Source: Streptomyces sp. YIM 130001 (GTDB lineage: Bacteria > Actinomycetota > Actinomycetes > Streptomycetales > Streptomycetaceae). From it: a stretch of 64,000 bases of DNA. Shown piece after piece: positions 36,350 through 45,742 of this stretch. Position 1 is the first letter of the stretch. Each line of letters opens with the position of its first letter. The notes below the pieces were generated by a model. It was not told the DNA's origin, did no database searches, and worked only from the letters and a program-made list of their open reading frames with translations. Both the position numbers and the translations under genes were made by a program. The stretch covers positions 256,262-320,261 of the forward strand of contig NZ_KZ984551.1 of the NCBI RefSeq assembly GCF_003574445.1, in the 5' to 3' direction.

Positions 36350-38116
36350 TTACAGGTACTGGCCGGTGTTGGCCACGGTGTCGATGGAGCGTCCGGTGTC
36401 TGCGCCCTGTTTTCCGGTGACGAGGGTACGGATGTAGACGATCCGTTCGCCCTTCTTGCCGGAGATGCGGGCCCAGTCGTCGGGGTTGGTGGTGTTGGGG
36501 AGGTCCTCGTTCTCCTTGAATTCGTCGACGCACGCCTGGAGGAGGTGCGCGACGCGGAGGCCCTTCTGGTTCTGCTCGAGGAAGGCCTTGATGGCCATCT
36601 TCTTGGCGCGGCCGACGATGTTTTCGATCATGGCGCCGGAGTTGAAGTCCTTGAAGTAGAGGACTTCCTTGTCGCCGTTGGCGTACGTGACTTCGAGGAA
36701 GCGGTTCTCCTCGGATTCGGCGTACATCTGCTCGACGACGGACTGGATCATCGCCTGGGAGGTGGAGTCGCGGTCGCCCGCGTGCTCCGCCAGGTCGTCG
36801 GAGTGGAGGGGCAGGGACGACTTCAGGTACTTGGTGAAGATGTCCTTGGCCGCTTCGGCGTCGGGGCGCTCGATCTTGATCTTGACGTCGAGTCGGCCGG
36901 GCCTGAGGATCGCGGGGTCGATCATGTCCTCGCGGTTGGAGGCGCCGATGACGATGACGTTCTCGAGGCCTTCGACGCCGTCGATCTCGGCGAGCAGCTG
37001 CGGGACGATGGTGTTCTCGACATCCGAGCTGACGCCGGATCCGCGGGTGCGGAAGAGGGATTCCATCTCGTCGAAGAAGACGATGACGGGGGTTCCTTCG
37101 CTGGCCTTCTCGCGTGCGCGCTGGAAGACGAGGCGGATGTGCCGCTCGGTTTCGCCGACGTATTTGTTGAGGAGCTCGGGTCCCTTGATGTTCAGGAAGT
37201 AGCTCTTGCCTGCGGGCTGTCCGGTGACTTCTGCGACCTTCTTCGCCAGGGAGTTGGCGACGGCTTTGGCGATGAGTGTCTTGCCGCAGCCGGGCGGGCC
37301 GTAGAGGAGGACGCCCTTGGGGGGCCGGAGTTCGTGCTCTTTGAAAAGGTCTGGGTAGAGGTAGGGGAGTTCGACGGCGTCCCGGATGAGTTCGATCTGG
37401 TTGCCGAGGCCGCCGATCTTGTTGTAGTCGATGTCGGGGACCTCTTCGAGGACCAGTTCTTCGACTTCGCTCTTGGGTACGACCTCGTAGACGTAGCCGG
37501 AGCGGGGTTCGAGCAGGAGGGCGTCGCCGGGGCGGATGGTGACGTCGCGGAGTGGTTCGGCGAGGCGGACCACTCGTTCTTCGTCGGTGTGTCCGACGAC
37601 CAGGGCTCGTTCGCCGTCCTCGAGGATCTCCTTGAGGGTGACGATGTCTCCGACGCTCTCGTACTCCATGGCCTCGACCACGTTGAGCGCCTCGTTGAGC
37701 ATGACTTCCTGGCCACGCCTGAGGTCGGGGAGCTCGACGCTCGGGCTGACGTTGACGCGGAGTTTGCGGCCGCCGGTGAAGATGTCGGCGGTGCCGTCCT
37801 CGTTGGCGGTGAGGAAGACGCCGAAGCCGGCGGGCGGCTGCGCGAGCCGGTCGACTTCTTCCTTGAGGGCCACGATCTGGTCGCGGGCCTCACGGAGTGT
37901 GTTCGCCAGTCTTTCGTTCTGGGCGGACACTCCGGCCAGGTTGGTCTGCAGCTCGACGATCCGCTCTTCGAGAATCCTCGTGTGTCGCGGAGAGTCGGCG
38001 AGCTTGCGTCGCAGGACGGCGATCTCCTGCTCGAGATAGGCAATCTGACCGGCAGGGTCTTCGGACCCTCGACCCGGGCGGATGCCGCGGTTCATGTCGT
38101 CGTCGTGGGCTGCCAC
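36350..38116 (-). CDS. arc: proteasome-associated AAA+ ATPase ARC (Mpa)
   Basis: A 588-residue hexameric unfoldase. An N-terminal coiled coil (about 23-93) binds Pup, two OB folds follow (about 97-215), then a AAA domain with Walker A GPPGCGKT at 273-280, Walker B VIVFFDEM at 344-351 and a sensor/arginine-finger segment. The C-terminus ends in GQYL, the tail that docks into the alpha ring. The GTG at 38116 is chosen because GGAGGAGGT lies just before it. It is transcribed alone, with a hairpin after it. A -10-like TAGGGT lies at 38160-38155. Confidence 0.96.
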   Translation of the reverse strand: MAAHDDDMNRGIRPGRGSEDPAGQIAYLEQEIAVLRRKLADSPRHTRILEERIVELQTNLAGVSAQNERLANTLREARDQIVALKEEVDRLAQPPAGFGVFLTANEDGTADIFTGGRKLRVNVSPSVELPDLRRGQEVMLNEALNVVEAMEYESVGDIVTLKEILEDGERALVVGHTDEERVVRLAEPLRDVTIRPGDALLLEPRSGYVYEVVPKSEVEELVLEEVPDIDYNKIGGLGNQIELIRDAVELPYLYPDLFKEHELRPPKGVLLYGPPGCGKTLIAKAVANSLAKKVAEVTGQPAGKSYFLNIKGPELLNKYVGETERHIRLVFQRAREKASEGTPVIVFFDEMESLFRTRGSGVSSDVENTIVPQLLAEIDGVEGLENVIVIGASNREDMIDPAILRPGRLDVKIKIERPDAEAAKDIFTKYLKSSLPLHSDDLAEHAGDRDSTSQAMIQSVVEQMYAESEENRFLEVTYANGDKEVLYFKDFNSGAMIENIVGRAKKMAIKAFLEQNQKGLRVAHLLQACVDEFKENEDLPNTTNPDDWARISGKKGERIVYIRTLVTGKQGADTGRSIDTVANTGQYL

Positions 38117-38376
38117 GGTCCTCACCTCCTCCAAGGGGAGCTGGACGCTTCCTGACCCTACCTGGGCCGGTGCTGATTGAAACCCCTAGATCAAAAACAG
38201 GGACGGGCTGTGTCCGATCTTCACCCTTGCGTAGCCCCTCCTGCCAGCTCAATACCCACCGAACAACATCCGAAAGCGGGCGGTTGTATCGTCGGAACGT
38301 TCAACACCCGTCAGGGCTGGCCCGACTTGTACCGTGTCGGTGTCGCACGACGTGAGAAATGGCAGGAGACATGACC

Positions 38377-38682
38377 GTGACGCACGAGGCCTCTTCCGGC
38401 GAGACCGGTGAGGAACTGGAGGTCTGGATCGACCAGGACCTCTGCACCGGCGACGGCATCTGTGCGCAGTACGCGCCGGAGGTCTTCGAGCTCGATATCG
38501 ATGGCTTGGCGTATGTGAAGAGTGGCGACGACGAGCTGTTGCAGGATCCGGGTGCCACGACTCGGGTGCCGCTTCCGTTGTTGCGTGATGTGGCGGATTC
38601 TGCGAAGGAGTGCCCGGGGGACTGTATTCATGTCCGGCGCATTTCGGACAGTGTCGAGGTCTACGGGCCGGACGCTCCGTAG
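38377..38682 (+). CDS. small ferredoxin, [3Fe-4S]-type
   Basis: About 101 residues. Cysteines follow the pattern of short bacterial ferredoxins: DLCTGDGICAQYAPEVF (C-x5-C) and, near the end, KECPGDCIHV (C-P). The missing middle cysteine in the first cluster motif (Asp in its place) points to a 3Fe-4S cluster; an extra cysteine is present in CPGDC. Such ferredoxins often pass electrons to cytochromes P450, but none is adjacent. GTG 38377 lies at a good distance from AGGAG; ATG codons at 38371 and 38359 are also in frame. The gene is divergent from arc. Confidence 0.85.
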   Translation: MTHEASSGETGEELEVWIDQDLCTGDGICAQYAPEVFELDIDGLAYVKSGDDELLQDPGATTRVPLPLLRDVADSAKECPGDCIHVRRISDSVEVYGPDAP

Positions 38683-38731
38683 GTTCGCGTCCGGGTCGCG
38701 GGCCTCTGGTCCGGGACGCCGTGTAGGTGTG

Positions 38732-38781
38732 CGAAGGGCCCGGTTCCCTGCTCCTGGCGGAGTGGGGAGCCGGGCCCTTCG
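38732..38781. terminator. bidirectional hairpin terminator
   Basis: Perfect 12-base arms CGAAGGGCCCGG (38732-38743) and CCGGGCCCTTCG (38770-38781), extendable with one wobble pair. It lies between the convergent ferredoxin gene and the secreted-protein gene. Confidence 0.8.
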
Positions 38782-38797
38782 GCTGTGTGCGGGTGGG

Positions 38798-39376
38798 TCA
38801 GACGCTTTTGGCGGCGGACTGCTGCGACCGTACGAAGGACTGGTCCTTCCACTGCCATCCGGCCTTTTCGCGGGTGTCCGGGCAGCAGCTGGGCACGGTG
38901 GGTGCGGAGTAGCCGAGGAGGGTGGCCTCGACGGTGCCGTCGTGGACCTCGAAGTCGGTGACGGTGAGGCGTTCTTTCGGGTCTACGAGGGTGGCGACGA
39001 TGCGGGGTTCGCCGGTGTGCGGCTGGGTGATCACGTAGATGCCGTGGGGCGGGGTGCCGGAGCCGGCTTTGCAGCGGACGACGGCGACGGTTTCCGGCCG
39101 CTGGTCGCCGTCGAGGTCTCCGGTGGCCCGGTCGGTGATCTCGGGTTCGGCGGTGCCGCACTCGAGTGGGTAGTGGACGCTGTCGGCGTCGGGTGCGGCG
39201 GCGGCCGGGGCCGGTGCGGCGGCCGTTTCGGGGCTGCCGCTCTGAGCCGCGGTGGCGTCGCGGGGTTGTACGAAGGAGGAGGCCGCGACGACGGCGGCCA
39301 CGGCGACGGCTGTCGCGAGCCAGTGGATGGGGCGGGTACGGGTGTGGGCGAGCTCCGGGACGGCGGGGTGCTGCAC
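38798..39376 (-). CDS. membrane-anchored or secreted protein of unknown function
   Basis: About 192 residues from a GTG at 39376 that follows AGGAG. A hydrophobic segment (HWLATAVAVAAVVAASSFV) lies about 20 residues in, so the protein is exported or anchored. A Pro/Ala-rich linker leads to a globular domain with HYPLECG, a DLDGDQRPETVAVVRC stretch resembling calcium-binding FG-GAP/EF-like loops, and CCPD near the end. The four cysteines could form disulfides. No family with known function is recognised. It lies downstream of trmI, with a long hairpin between. Confidence 0.7.
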   Translation of the reverse strand: MQHPAVPELAHTRTRPIHWLATAVAVAAVVAASSFVQPRDATAAQSGSPETAAAPAPAAAAPDADSVHYPLECGTAEPEITDRATGDLDGDQRPETVAVVRCKAGSGTPPHGIYVITQPHTGEPRIVATLVDPKERLTVTDFEVHDGTVEATLLGYSAPTVPSCCPDTREKAGWQWKDQSFVRSQQSAAKSV

Positions 39377-39476
39377 GAGGAGGGTCTCCTGTGAGGGCTG
39401 TGCCGGTGGGGGTGGCCAGCATCGTGCCATACCTCACATCGAGGTGGAACGTTGGGGTCCGGGTTCGCAACGAAAA

Positions 39477-39526
39477 GCCGCCGTCGCGGAGTTCTCGCTG
39501 TGGGGCGAGAACTGCGCGGCGGCGGC
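39477..39526 (-). terminator. long hairpin terminator after trmI
   Basis: Two 22-base arms (39477-39498 and 39505-39526) pair at 20 of 22 positions around a six-base loop, about 30 bases past the trmI stop on the minus strand. Core arms are GGAGTTCTCGC and GCGAGAACTGC. Confidence 0.8.
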
Positions 39527-39556
39527 CGGGCGTTGAGTGAGCCGGTTGTTGTGGGG

Positions 39557-40465
39557 TCAGGTGCTCCGGGGGGTGCCGCCGTCGGCGTTCGGACCGGAGT
39601 AGTCCTCGCCGTAGGCGCCCTTGGAGGGGCGGCGGCGGCGCATGGGCGGCTCGACGCCGTCGGCGAGGCGGCGTGCGGTGAGCAGGAAGCCGGTGTGCCC
39701 GATCATGCGGTGGTCGGGGCGGACGGCGAGGCCCTCGATGTGCCAGTTCCTGATCATCGATTCCCAGGCGTTCGGCTCGTTGAAGCAGCCGATCTCGCGG
39801 ATGGACTCGACGGTCCTGGCGAGCTGGGTGGTGGTGGCGACGTAGCAGCAGACGATGCCGCCGGGCACGAGCGCCTTGGAGACCGCTTCGAGGCATTCCC
39901 AGGGGGCGAGCATGTCGAGGATGACGCGGTCGACCTCGGTGTCGCTGAGGTTGTCCTGGAGGTCTCCGACGGTGAGCTGCCAGGCGGGGTGGGGGGCGCC
40001 GAAGTACCGCTGGACGTTCTGTTCGGCGATGTCCGCGAAGTCCTGGCGGCGCTCGTAGCTGTGCAGCATGCCGTGGTCGCCGATGGCCCTGAGCAGGAAG
40101 CTGCTGAGGGATCCGGAGCCCACTCCCGCTTCGACGACGCGTGCGCCGGGGAAGATGTCGGCGAAGGCCAGGATCTGGCCTGCGTCCTTGGGGTAGACCA
40201 CGGCGGCGCCGCGGGGCATGGACAGGACGTAGTCGGGGAGCAGGGGGCGCAGGGCCAGGTAGGCCACGTTCCCGGTGGTTCGGACAACACTGCCCTCGGG
40301 AGCACCGATCAGCTCGTCGTGCGGGAAGGAACCCTTGTGGGTGTGGAAGTTCTTCCCTGCTTCGAGCGTGAACGTGTAGTGGCGTCCCTTGGGGTCGGTG
40401 AGCTGGACCTGGTCCCCGACCTTGAAGGGCCCGCGGCGGCGGGCGGCGCCGGTCGGTTCGGACAT
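39557..40465 (-). CDS. trmI: tRNA (adenine-58-N1)-methyltransferase TrmI
   Basis: A 302-residue class I methyltransferase. The N-terminal beta domain includes GKNFHTHKGSFPHDELIG. The SAM-binding motif is VVEAGVGSGSLSSFLL, followed by the acidic SYERRQDFADIAEQN and DRVILDMLAPWECLE (motif IV). This arrangement is diagnostic for TrmI, which forms m1A58 in tRNA; in some actinobacteria it also methylates position 57. It lies 72 bases downstream of the site-2 protease gene. The proteasome-proximal location is conserved in actinobacteria. Confidence 0.94.
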   Translation of the reverse strand: MSEPTGAARRRGPFKVGDQVQLTDPKGRHYTFTLEAGKNFHTHKGSFPHDELIGAPEGSVVRTTGNVAYLALRPLLPDYVLSMPRGAAVVYPKDAGQILAFADIFPGARVVEAGVGSGSLSSFLLRAIGDHGMLHSYERRQDFADIAEQNVQRYFGAPHPAWQLTVGDLQDNLSDTEVDRVILDMLAPWECLEAVSKALVPGGIVCCYVATTTQLARTVESIREIGCFNEPNAWESMIRNWHIEGLAVRPDHRMIGHTGFLLTARRLADGVEPPMRRRRPSKGAYGEDYSGPNADGGTPRST

Positions 40466-40537
40466 GGCGTCCAGCCTACCGGCCCTGTGCCGGGGCTCCG
40501 ACCACGTGGGGTGGGGGCGGCTCGGGGCGGTTGCGGG

Positions 40538-41986
40538 TCAGCCGTTTCGGGCCATGGCCTTGACGAAGGCGCGTTCCACGTCGGCGGTGGAGAGTACGCC
40601 GTAGATCTGGCCGGTGGCCTCGATGACGAGGTATTCGGTGGCGGGGTTGGCTCTGAGGGTGTCGAGGAGTTCCTCGCCGGCCAGTTCGGCCGAGACCTTC
40701 ATGCCGTCGGTGAGGTCCTGGGCGAGGCCGCTGACGGCGACCCAGGGCCTGCGGTGTTCGGGTACGCCGACGATGGCTGCTTCGCGTACGAGGGAGAGGG
40801 GGTCGCCGTGGGGGTCGACGACGACGAGGGCGCGGGCACCGGCGTCGTTGGCGCGGCGGAGGGCTTCGGAGAGAGGGGTGGCGGCTTCGACGGGGACGGC
40901 CCGGCGGGTGAGGGTGCGGGCGCGGAGTTCGGGGAGGTGTTCGCGGAGCCGGGCCATGCGCAGGCTGTTGCCGGCGCCGGTCCAGATGATGGCGGCGAGG
41001 ATCGCGGCAAGTAGGGCGTCGGTGATGGTGTCCATGCCGACGCCGTCCATGGCGTCGGCGCCGATCTTGCCGGACTGGGTGAGCAGGGGCAGGCCGATGA
41101 GGACGCTGATGGCGAGGGCGCGGCCGACCCAGGCGGCGGCGATGGTGCCGGTCATGGGCTTGCCGGTGATTTTCCAGACGACGGCGCGGAGCATGCGGCC
41201 GCCGTCGAGGGGCAGGCCGGGCAGAAGGTTGAACGCGGCCACGATGAGGTTGGAGAACATCAGGCTGGCGAGCAGGACGCCGGGGACGGTGCCGGGTTCG
41301 ACGGCTTGCATGCCGAGGTAGAAGAGGCCCGAGAGTACGAGGGAGAGCAGCGGGCCGACGAAGGCGAGGATGAACTCCCGGCCGGGGGTCTCGGATTCCT
41401 TCTCGATCTCGGACACGCCGCCGATGAACTGGAGTTGGATGCGGCGGACCGGGAGCTTGAAGCGGAGGGCCGCGACGGTGTGGGCGAGTTCGTGGACGAG
41501 TACGGAGGCGTAGAAGGCGACGGCGAAGAACAGGGAGATGAGGTAACGGACGGCGCCGAGTTCGGGCAGGATGCGCTCGAGTTGTACGCCGAAGACCCAG
41601 GTGATGAGGGCGGCGACCACGAACCAGCTGGGTGCGACGTAGATGGGGACGCCGAAGGGGCGGCCCATGAGGAAGCCGCCGCCGGGGTCGCGGCGCTTGG
41701 CTTTGGGGTTGGGCCCGGGCTGCTGGTTCGGGTTCTCGTCGGCCGCCTGGGGGTTGTCGTGGTGCTGGTCGCCCGGGGCCTGGGGGTTCGGCGCTGCCCG
41801 GTCGTGGGGCGGGTGGGCCGCCGGCTCTTCGGTGGGCCCGGTGTGCTGGTCGTGCGCCGGTGGCTGTGCCGGGTCCCGGTCGGGGGCCCGGTCGTGCGGC
41901 TGCTCCGGCGTCGCCTCCTCGGTGGTGACCGGGTCGGCTTCGCCGGTGCCGGACTGCGGCTGTCCGCTCCCGCCGCGTTCGTCCAC
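40538..41986 (-). CDS. site-2 protease-type (M50) zinc metalloprotease with CBS domains
   Basis: About 482 residues. After a disordered Pro/His/Gln-rich N-terminus (1-100) come membrane helices with the zinc-binding HELAH at 165-169 and NLLPGLPLDGG at 253-263, whose Asp261 is the third ligand. The C-terminal part (about 375-480) has two CBS repeats (ARALVVVDPHGDPLSLV and ATEYLVIEATGQIYGVL) that may bind adenosine nucleotides and regulate activity. This is the Rv2625c/SpoIVFB-like branch of intramembrane proteases. The GTG at 41986 is preceded by GAGGGGA. Substrate unknown. It is divergent from the RecB-like gene. Confidence 0.9.
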   Translation of the reverse strand: MDERGGSGQPQSGTGEADPVTTEEATPEQPHDRAPDRDPAQPPAHDQHTGPTEEPAAHPPHDRAAPNPQAPGDQHHDNPQAADENPNQQPGPNPKAKRRDPGGGFLMGRPFGVPIYVAPSWFVVAALITWVFGVQLERILPELGAVRYLISLFFAVAFYASVLVHELAHTVAALRFKLPVRRIQLQFIGGVSEIEKESETPGREFILAFVGPLLSLVLSGLFYLGMQAVEPGTVPGVLLASLMFSNLIVAAFNLLPGLPLDGGRMLRAVVWKITGKPMTGTIAAAWVGRALAISVLIGLPLLTQSGKIGADAMDGVGMDTITDALLAAILAAIIWTGAGNSLRMARLREHLPELRARTLTRRAVPVEAATPLSEALRRANDAGARALVVVDPHGDPLSLVREAAIVGVPEHRRPWVAVSGLAQDLTDGMKVSAELAGEELLDTLRANPATEYLVIEATGQIYGVLSTADVERAFVKAMARNG

Positions 41987-42110
41987 GATGTCCCCTCGTT
42001 CGATGCTTCCCCCGCCGCCGGGCGCACGCGCGGGCGCGTGACCCGGTGCGAGGGGGTCTGCCGTCGATGGTATGCGGCTGGTGTCAGTGGCGGGTCGTAG
42101 GGTCTTCCGC

Positions 42111-43043
42111 ATGAACACCAGCACCGACGCCGCGCTGGGCGCCGCGCGCCCGGCGTCCCTGTCTCCGTCGCGCGCGGGCGACTTCATGCAGTGTCCGCTG
42201 CTCTACCGCTTCCGTGTGATCGACAAACTTCCGGAGAAGCCGAGCGAGGCGGCCACGCGGGGCACGCTGGTGCATGCGGTCCTGGAGAGGCTGTTCGACG
42301 CGCCTGCCGGTGAGCGGACGGCTCCGCACGCGAAGGCGTTGATCCCGGGGCAGTGGGAGCGGCTGCGCGAGGCTCGTCCCGAGCTGGCGGAGCTGTTCGC
42401 CGAGGAGGCTGCGGACGGTGAGGGCGCGGCGGAGGGCGGCGGCGAGAAGTCGGGGGCGGATCCGGGTGAGCGGCTTGCGCGCTGGCTGGGGCAGGCGGAG
42501 TCGTTGGTGGAGCGTTGGTTCACGCTGGAGGATCCGACGCGGCTGGAGCCGGCGGAGCGTGAGTTGTTCGTCGAGGCGGAGCTGGATTCGGGTCTGCGGT
42601 TGCGCGGCGTCATCGACCGGGTCGATGTGGCGCCGACGGGCGAGGTCCGGATCGTGGACTACAAGACGGGCAAGGCGCCGCGGCCGGAGTACGCGGAGGG
42701 CGCGCTGTTCCAGATGAAGTTCTACGCCTTGGTGGTGTGGCGCCTGAAGGGTGTGGTGCCGCGTCGGCTGCAGCTGGTGTATCTAGGCAGCGGTGATGTG
42801 CTGACGTACGACCCGCGGGTGGAGGATCTGGAGCGGGTGGAGCGGAAGTTGCTGGCGTTGTGGGACGCGATCCGGGTGGCGACGGAGACGGGTGACTGGC
42901 GGCCGCGGCGCACCAAGTTGTGCGGCTGGTGCGATCATCGCGCGGTTTGTCCCGAGTTCGGCGGGACTCCCCCGCCGTATCCGCTTCCGGTCGGGCCGCC
43001 CGAGTCCGCGGGAGGGGCCCAGGGCAGAATGGGGCCGGTCTAG
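42111..43043 (+). CDS. RecB-family PD-(D/E)XK exonuclease with Fe-S cluster motif
   Basis: A 310-residue nuclease. His55 in GTLVHAVLER, Asp169 in GVIDRVD, Asp183 and Lys185 in IVDYKTGK, and the GALFQMKFYAL helix make up the RecB/AddB-type active site. Cys28 together with Cys271, Cys274 and Cys280 (CGWCDHRAVC) fits the four-cysteine Fe-S clasp of AddB and Cas4-like nucleases. No helicase domain is attached. It probably trims single-stranded ends in DNA repair. ATG 42111 is chosen because the conserved SPSRAGDFMQCP follows. The response regulator starts 14 bases downstream. Confidence 0.92.
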   Translation: MNTSTDAALGAARPASLSPSRAGDFMQCPLLYRFRVIDKLPEKPSEAATRGTLVHAVLERLFDAPAGERTAPHAKALIPGQWERLREARPELAELFAEEAADGEGAAEGGGEKSGADPGERLARWLGQAESLVERWFTLEDPTRLEPAERELFVEAELDSGLRLRGVIDRVDVAPTGEVRIVDYKTGKAPRPEYAEGALFQMKFYALVVWRLKGVVPRRLQLVYLGSGDVLTYDPRVEDLERVERKLLALWDAIRVATETGDWRPRRTKLCGWCDHRAVCPEFGGTPPPYPLPVGPPESAGGAQGRMGPV

Positions 43044-43057
43044 CGAAGGAGATTGTC

Positions 43058-43729
43058 GTGGCGATCCGCGTCCTGCTGGTCGACGACCAGCCGCTGCTGC
43101 GTACCGGCTTCCGGATGATCCTGGAGGCCGAGCAGGATCTTGCGGTCGTCGGTGAGGCGGGGGACGGTCTGCAGGCGCTCGATCAGGTCCGTGCGCTGCA
43201 GCCAGATGTGGTCCTGATGGATATCCGTATGCCTCGGATGGACGGAGTGGAGGCGACCCGGCAGATCACGGGTCCCGGCCGGGACGGTCCGGCGAAGGTC
43301 CTCGTGCTGACCACGTTCGATCTGGACGAGTACGTGGTGGAGGCGCTGAAGGCGGGGGCCAGTGGTTTCCTTCTGAAGGACGCGCCCGCGCACGAGCTGG
43401 TGCAGGCGATCCGGGTGGTGGCGTCGGGCGAGGCGATGCTGGCTCCCAGCATCACGCGCCGGCTGCTCGACAAGTACGCGGGCCATCTGCCGTCCGGCGA
43501 GGAGCCGGTGCCGGACACTCTGCACACCTTGACCGAGCGTGAGGTCGAGGTGCTGAAGCTGGTGGCGCGCGGCCTGTCCAATGCGGAGATCGCGGCGGAT
43601 CTGTTCGTGAGTGAGACGACGGTCAAGACGCATGTGGGCCATGTGCTGACGAAGCTCGGCCTGCGGGACCGGGTGCAGGCGGCCGTGTACGCGTACGAGA
43701 GTGGCCTGGTGCGTCCTGGCGCCCAGTGA
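43058..43729 (+). CDS. NarL/FixJ-family response regulator (orphan)
   Basis: A 223-residue response regulator. The receiver domain (1-120) has the acidic pair Asp9/Asp10, phosphoacceptor Asp55 in LMDIRMP and the Lys in FLLKDAP. The LuxR-type helix-turn-helix is at about 155-215 (LTEREVEVLKLVARGLSNAEIA). GTG 43058 follows GAAGGAG. There is no histidine kinase next to it, so it is an orphan or its partner lies elsewhere. It follows the RecB-like gene by 14 bases and is probably co-transcribed. Confidence 0.93.
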   Translation: MAIRVLLVDDQPLLRTGFRMILEAEQDLAVVGEAGDGLQALDQVRALQPDVVLMDIRMPRMDGVEATRQITGPGRDGPAKVLVLTTFDLDEYVVEALKAGASGFLLKDAPAHELVQAIRVVASGEAMLAPSITRRLLDKYAGHLPSGEEPVPDTLHTLTEREVEVLKLVARGLSNAEIAADLFVSETTVKTHVGHVLTKLGLRDRVQAAVYAYESGLVRPGAQ

Positions 43730-43783
43730 CGGCGCCGGGCCGGGGCGTACCGTCGCCGGCCCGGTCGCCGCAGCAGTGGCATG

Positions 43784-43826
43784 ACGAGGAGGGCCGGCCC
43801 CGTTGGACGGGGCCGGCCCTCCTCGT
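43784..43826. terminator. bidirectional 20-bp hairpin terminator
   Basis: Perfect 20-base arms (43784-43803 and 43807-43826) around a three-base loop; the stem core is GAGGGCCGGCCCC. It lies between the convergent response regulator and binding-lipoprotein genes. Confidence 0.88.
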
Positions 43827-43851
43827 GCGTTCGGCGCGATGCGCCGCCGGG

Positions 43852-45456
43852 TCACTCTCCGACGCCGCGTCCCAGCTCCCAGAGCTGCAGGTTTGACGAG
43901 GAGTTGAGGGCCCACTCGACACCGGTGATGTCGTCGCGGGCGGCGACGTACTGCTTGCCCTGCCAGAGCGGGAGCACCGGCACGTCCTCGGCGACAATGT
44001 CCTGCGCCCGCTCGATGTCCTTGGAGGCGGCCAGTCGGTCGGCCTCGCGGCGCGAAGAGGGGATCAGCTGCTCACGGACGGTGTCGTTCCGGTACGGCGA
44101 GACGAGGAAGTTCTCCTTGTCGAGGAAGGGCGCGATGAAGTTGTCCGCGTCGGGGAAGTCGGGGAACCAGCCCATGCCGTAGACGTCGTACTTGCCTTCG
44201 GTCTGCGCGGGACGGAACTTGTCCCACTTGGTGCCCTTGATGCTGACGTCGAACAGTCCGCTGTCGTTGAGCTGCTTCTGCAGAACCTCGAACTCCTGCT
44301 TGGTGGCCGCGCCGTAGTGGTCGGTCGTGTAGTTCAGGGTGAGCTCGACCGGGCTGTCGATGCCCGCCTTCTGCAGGAGGCCGGCGGCCTTGGCCTTGGA
44401 GGGCTCCTGGTACTTGTTGCTGAAGGAGTTGGTGTGCCCGGTGACCGTGGAGGGGACCAGGGACTGCAGCGGCTCGGCGGCGTTGCCGTACACCTTGGAG
44501 GCGAGTTCTCCGCGGTCGATGAGCTGGGCCATCGCCTGGCGGACCGCCTTGTTCTTCACCGTGGGTGCGGTGGTGGTGAAGCCGAGGTAGCGGATCTCGA
44601 GGCCGGGCATCTCGACGAGGTCGATCTTCTCGTCGCTGCTGTTGCCCAGCTGCTCGATCTGCTTCGGCGTCATGGTGCGCGTCATCAGGTCGATGTCGCC
44701 CTTCTTGAGCGCCTTGCCCATGGCATCGGCGTCCGCGAAGGGGCGGATCTCGATCTTGTCGCTCTTCGGCTTCAGGTTGCCCTTGTAGTGCGGGTTCTCC
44801 GTGAAGACGGCCTTGACCAACTCGTTGTCCTTGACCTCGGCCTCGACGGTGTACGGGCCCGAGCCGTCGACCTGGAAGCCGGAACGGAGCTTGTCCTTGT
44901 CGTAGACGTCGGGGTCGACGATGCCGGCGGCCGGAGTGGCCAGCTTGTGCGGGAAGGTCGCGTCGGGCGACTTCAGGTGGAAGGCCACGGTGCGGTCGCC
45001 CTCGACCTCGACGGTGTCGATGTTGGCGAGGAGGTTGCTGGGGCCGTTCTGGTCCCGGATCTTGAGCACCCGCTCGATCGAGAACTTGACGTCCTCGGCG
45101 GTGACTTCGGTGTTGTCCGAGAACTTCAGGTCTTTGCGCAGGGTGCATTCGTAACGCTGGCTGCGCTCGTCGGTGAAGGAGCAGCGCTCCGCGGCCTCGG
45201 GCTCGGGCAGGCCTCCGCCGCGGGGCTGGGTCATCAGGGTCTGCACGGTCTGGCGCAGGATGTTCCAGGAGCCCGCGTCGTAGGCGACGGCCGGGTCGAA
45301 GGGCGCCGGGGCCTTGCTCGACGCGGAGAACATGTCCGTGGTGCCGACGACGATCGCGTCGCCGTCACCGCTCCCGCTGTCCGATCCACCACAGGCGGCG
45401 AGCACCGGGGCGAGCAGGCCTATGAGGGCCGGCAGCACCAATGTCTTGCGGTTCAT
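43852..45456 (-). CDS. peptide/nickel-type ABC transporter substrate-binding lipoprotein
   Basis: A 534-residue class II (SBP_bac_5) binding protein. The signal peptide ends in a lipobox LAAC with Cys22 as the lipid anchor. Family landmarks include LRKDLKFSDNTEVTAEDVKFSIERV, NPHYKG and a C-terminal DVPVLPLWQGKQYV. It probably binds oligopeptides or a similar cationic ligand outside the cell. No permease or ATPase gene is adjacent, so it may serve a distant transporter. A long perfect inverted repeat lies about 60-90 bases upstream. A strong hairpin ends the gene. Confidence 0.92.
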   Translation of the reverse strand: MNRKTLVLPALIGLLAPVLAACGGSDSGSGDGDAIVVGTTDMFSASSKAPAPFDPAVAYDAGSWNILRQTVQTLMTQPRGGGLPEPEAAERCSFTDERSQRYECTLRKDLKFSDNTEVTAEDVKFSIERVLKIRDQNGPSNLLANIDTVEVEGDRTVAFHLKSPDATFPHKLATPAAGIVDPDVYDKDKLRSGFQVDGSGPYTVEAEVKDNELVKAVFTENPHYKGNLKPKSDKIEIRPFADADAMGKALKKGDIDLMTRTMTPKQIEQLGNSSDEKIDLVEMPGLEIRYLGFTTTAPTVKNKAVRQAMAQLIDRGELASKVYGNAAEPLQSLVPSTVTGHTNSFSNKYQEPSKAKAAGLLQKAGIDSPVELTLNYTTDHYGAATKQEFEVLQKQLNDSGLFDVSIKGTKWDKFRPAQTEGKYDVYGMGWFPDFPDADNFIAPFLDKENFLVSPYRNDTVREQLIPSSRREADRLAASKDIERAQDIVAEDVPVLPLWQGKQYVAARDDITGVEWALNSSSNLQLWELGRGVGE

Positions 45457-45517
45457 GCTCGAAGTTCTCCAACGTCCGATCCCGTTCCGCCGACGGGGGT
45501 GATGTCGGCGTTCCGGG

Positions 45518-45546
45518 TAATGTCATGTTTCCTCGCCATGACATTA
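45518..45546. promoter_or_regulatory. inverted repeat upstream of the binding-lipoprotein gene
   Basis: Perfect ten-base arms TAATGTCATG (45518-45527) and CATGACATTA (45537-45546) with a nine-base spacer, AT-rich against a GC-rich background. It lies 62-90 bases upstream of the lipoprotein start on the minus strand, where an operator would sit. The regulator is unknown. Confidence 0.6.
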
Positions 45547-45742
45547 GTCCGAATCGCTACGCGTGCTCACAGCGCCCGGAGTTGGGCGACAATCACGCAG
45601 CGGCAGCGGATGTGACGCACCGGAATGCGAACGCGGGAAGGTTTGGGGCAGGAGTCGACCAATCGGGACACAAGCCCCCATGATCCCGGTCCGTGCACAC
45701 CGGGCAAGCGACACATACAAGACGGCGCGTTCCGCCGCCTCG

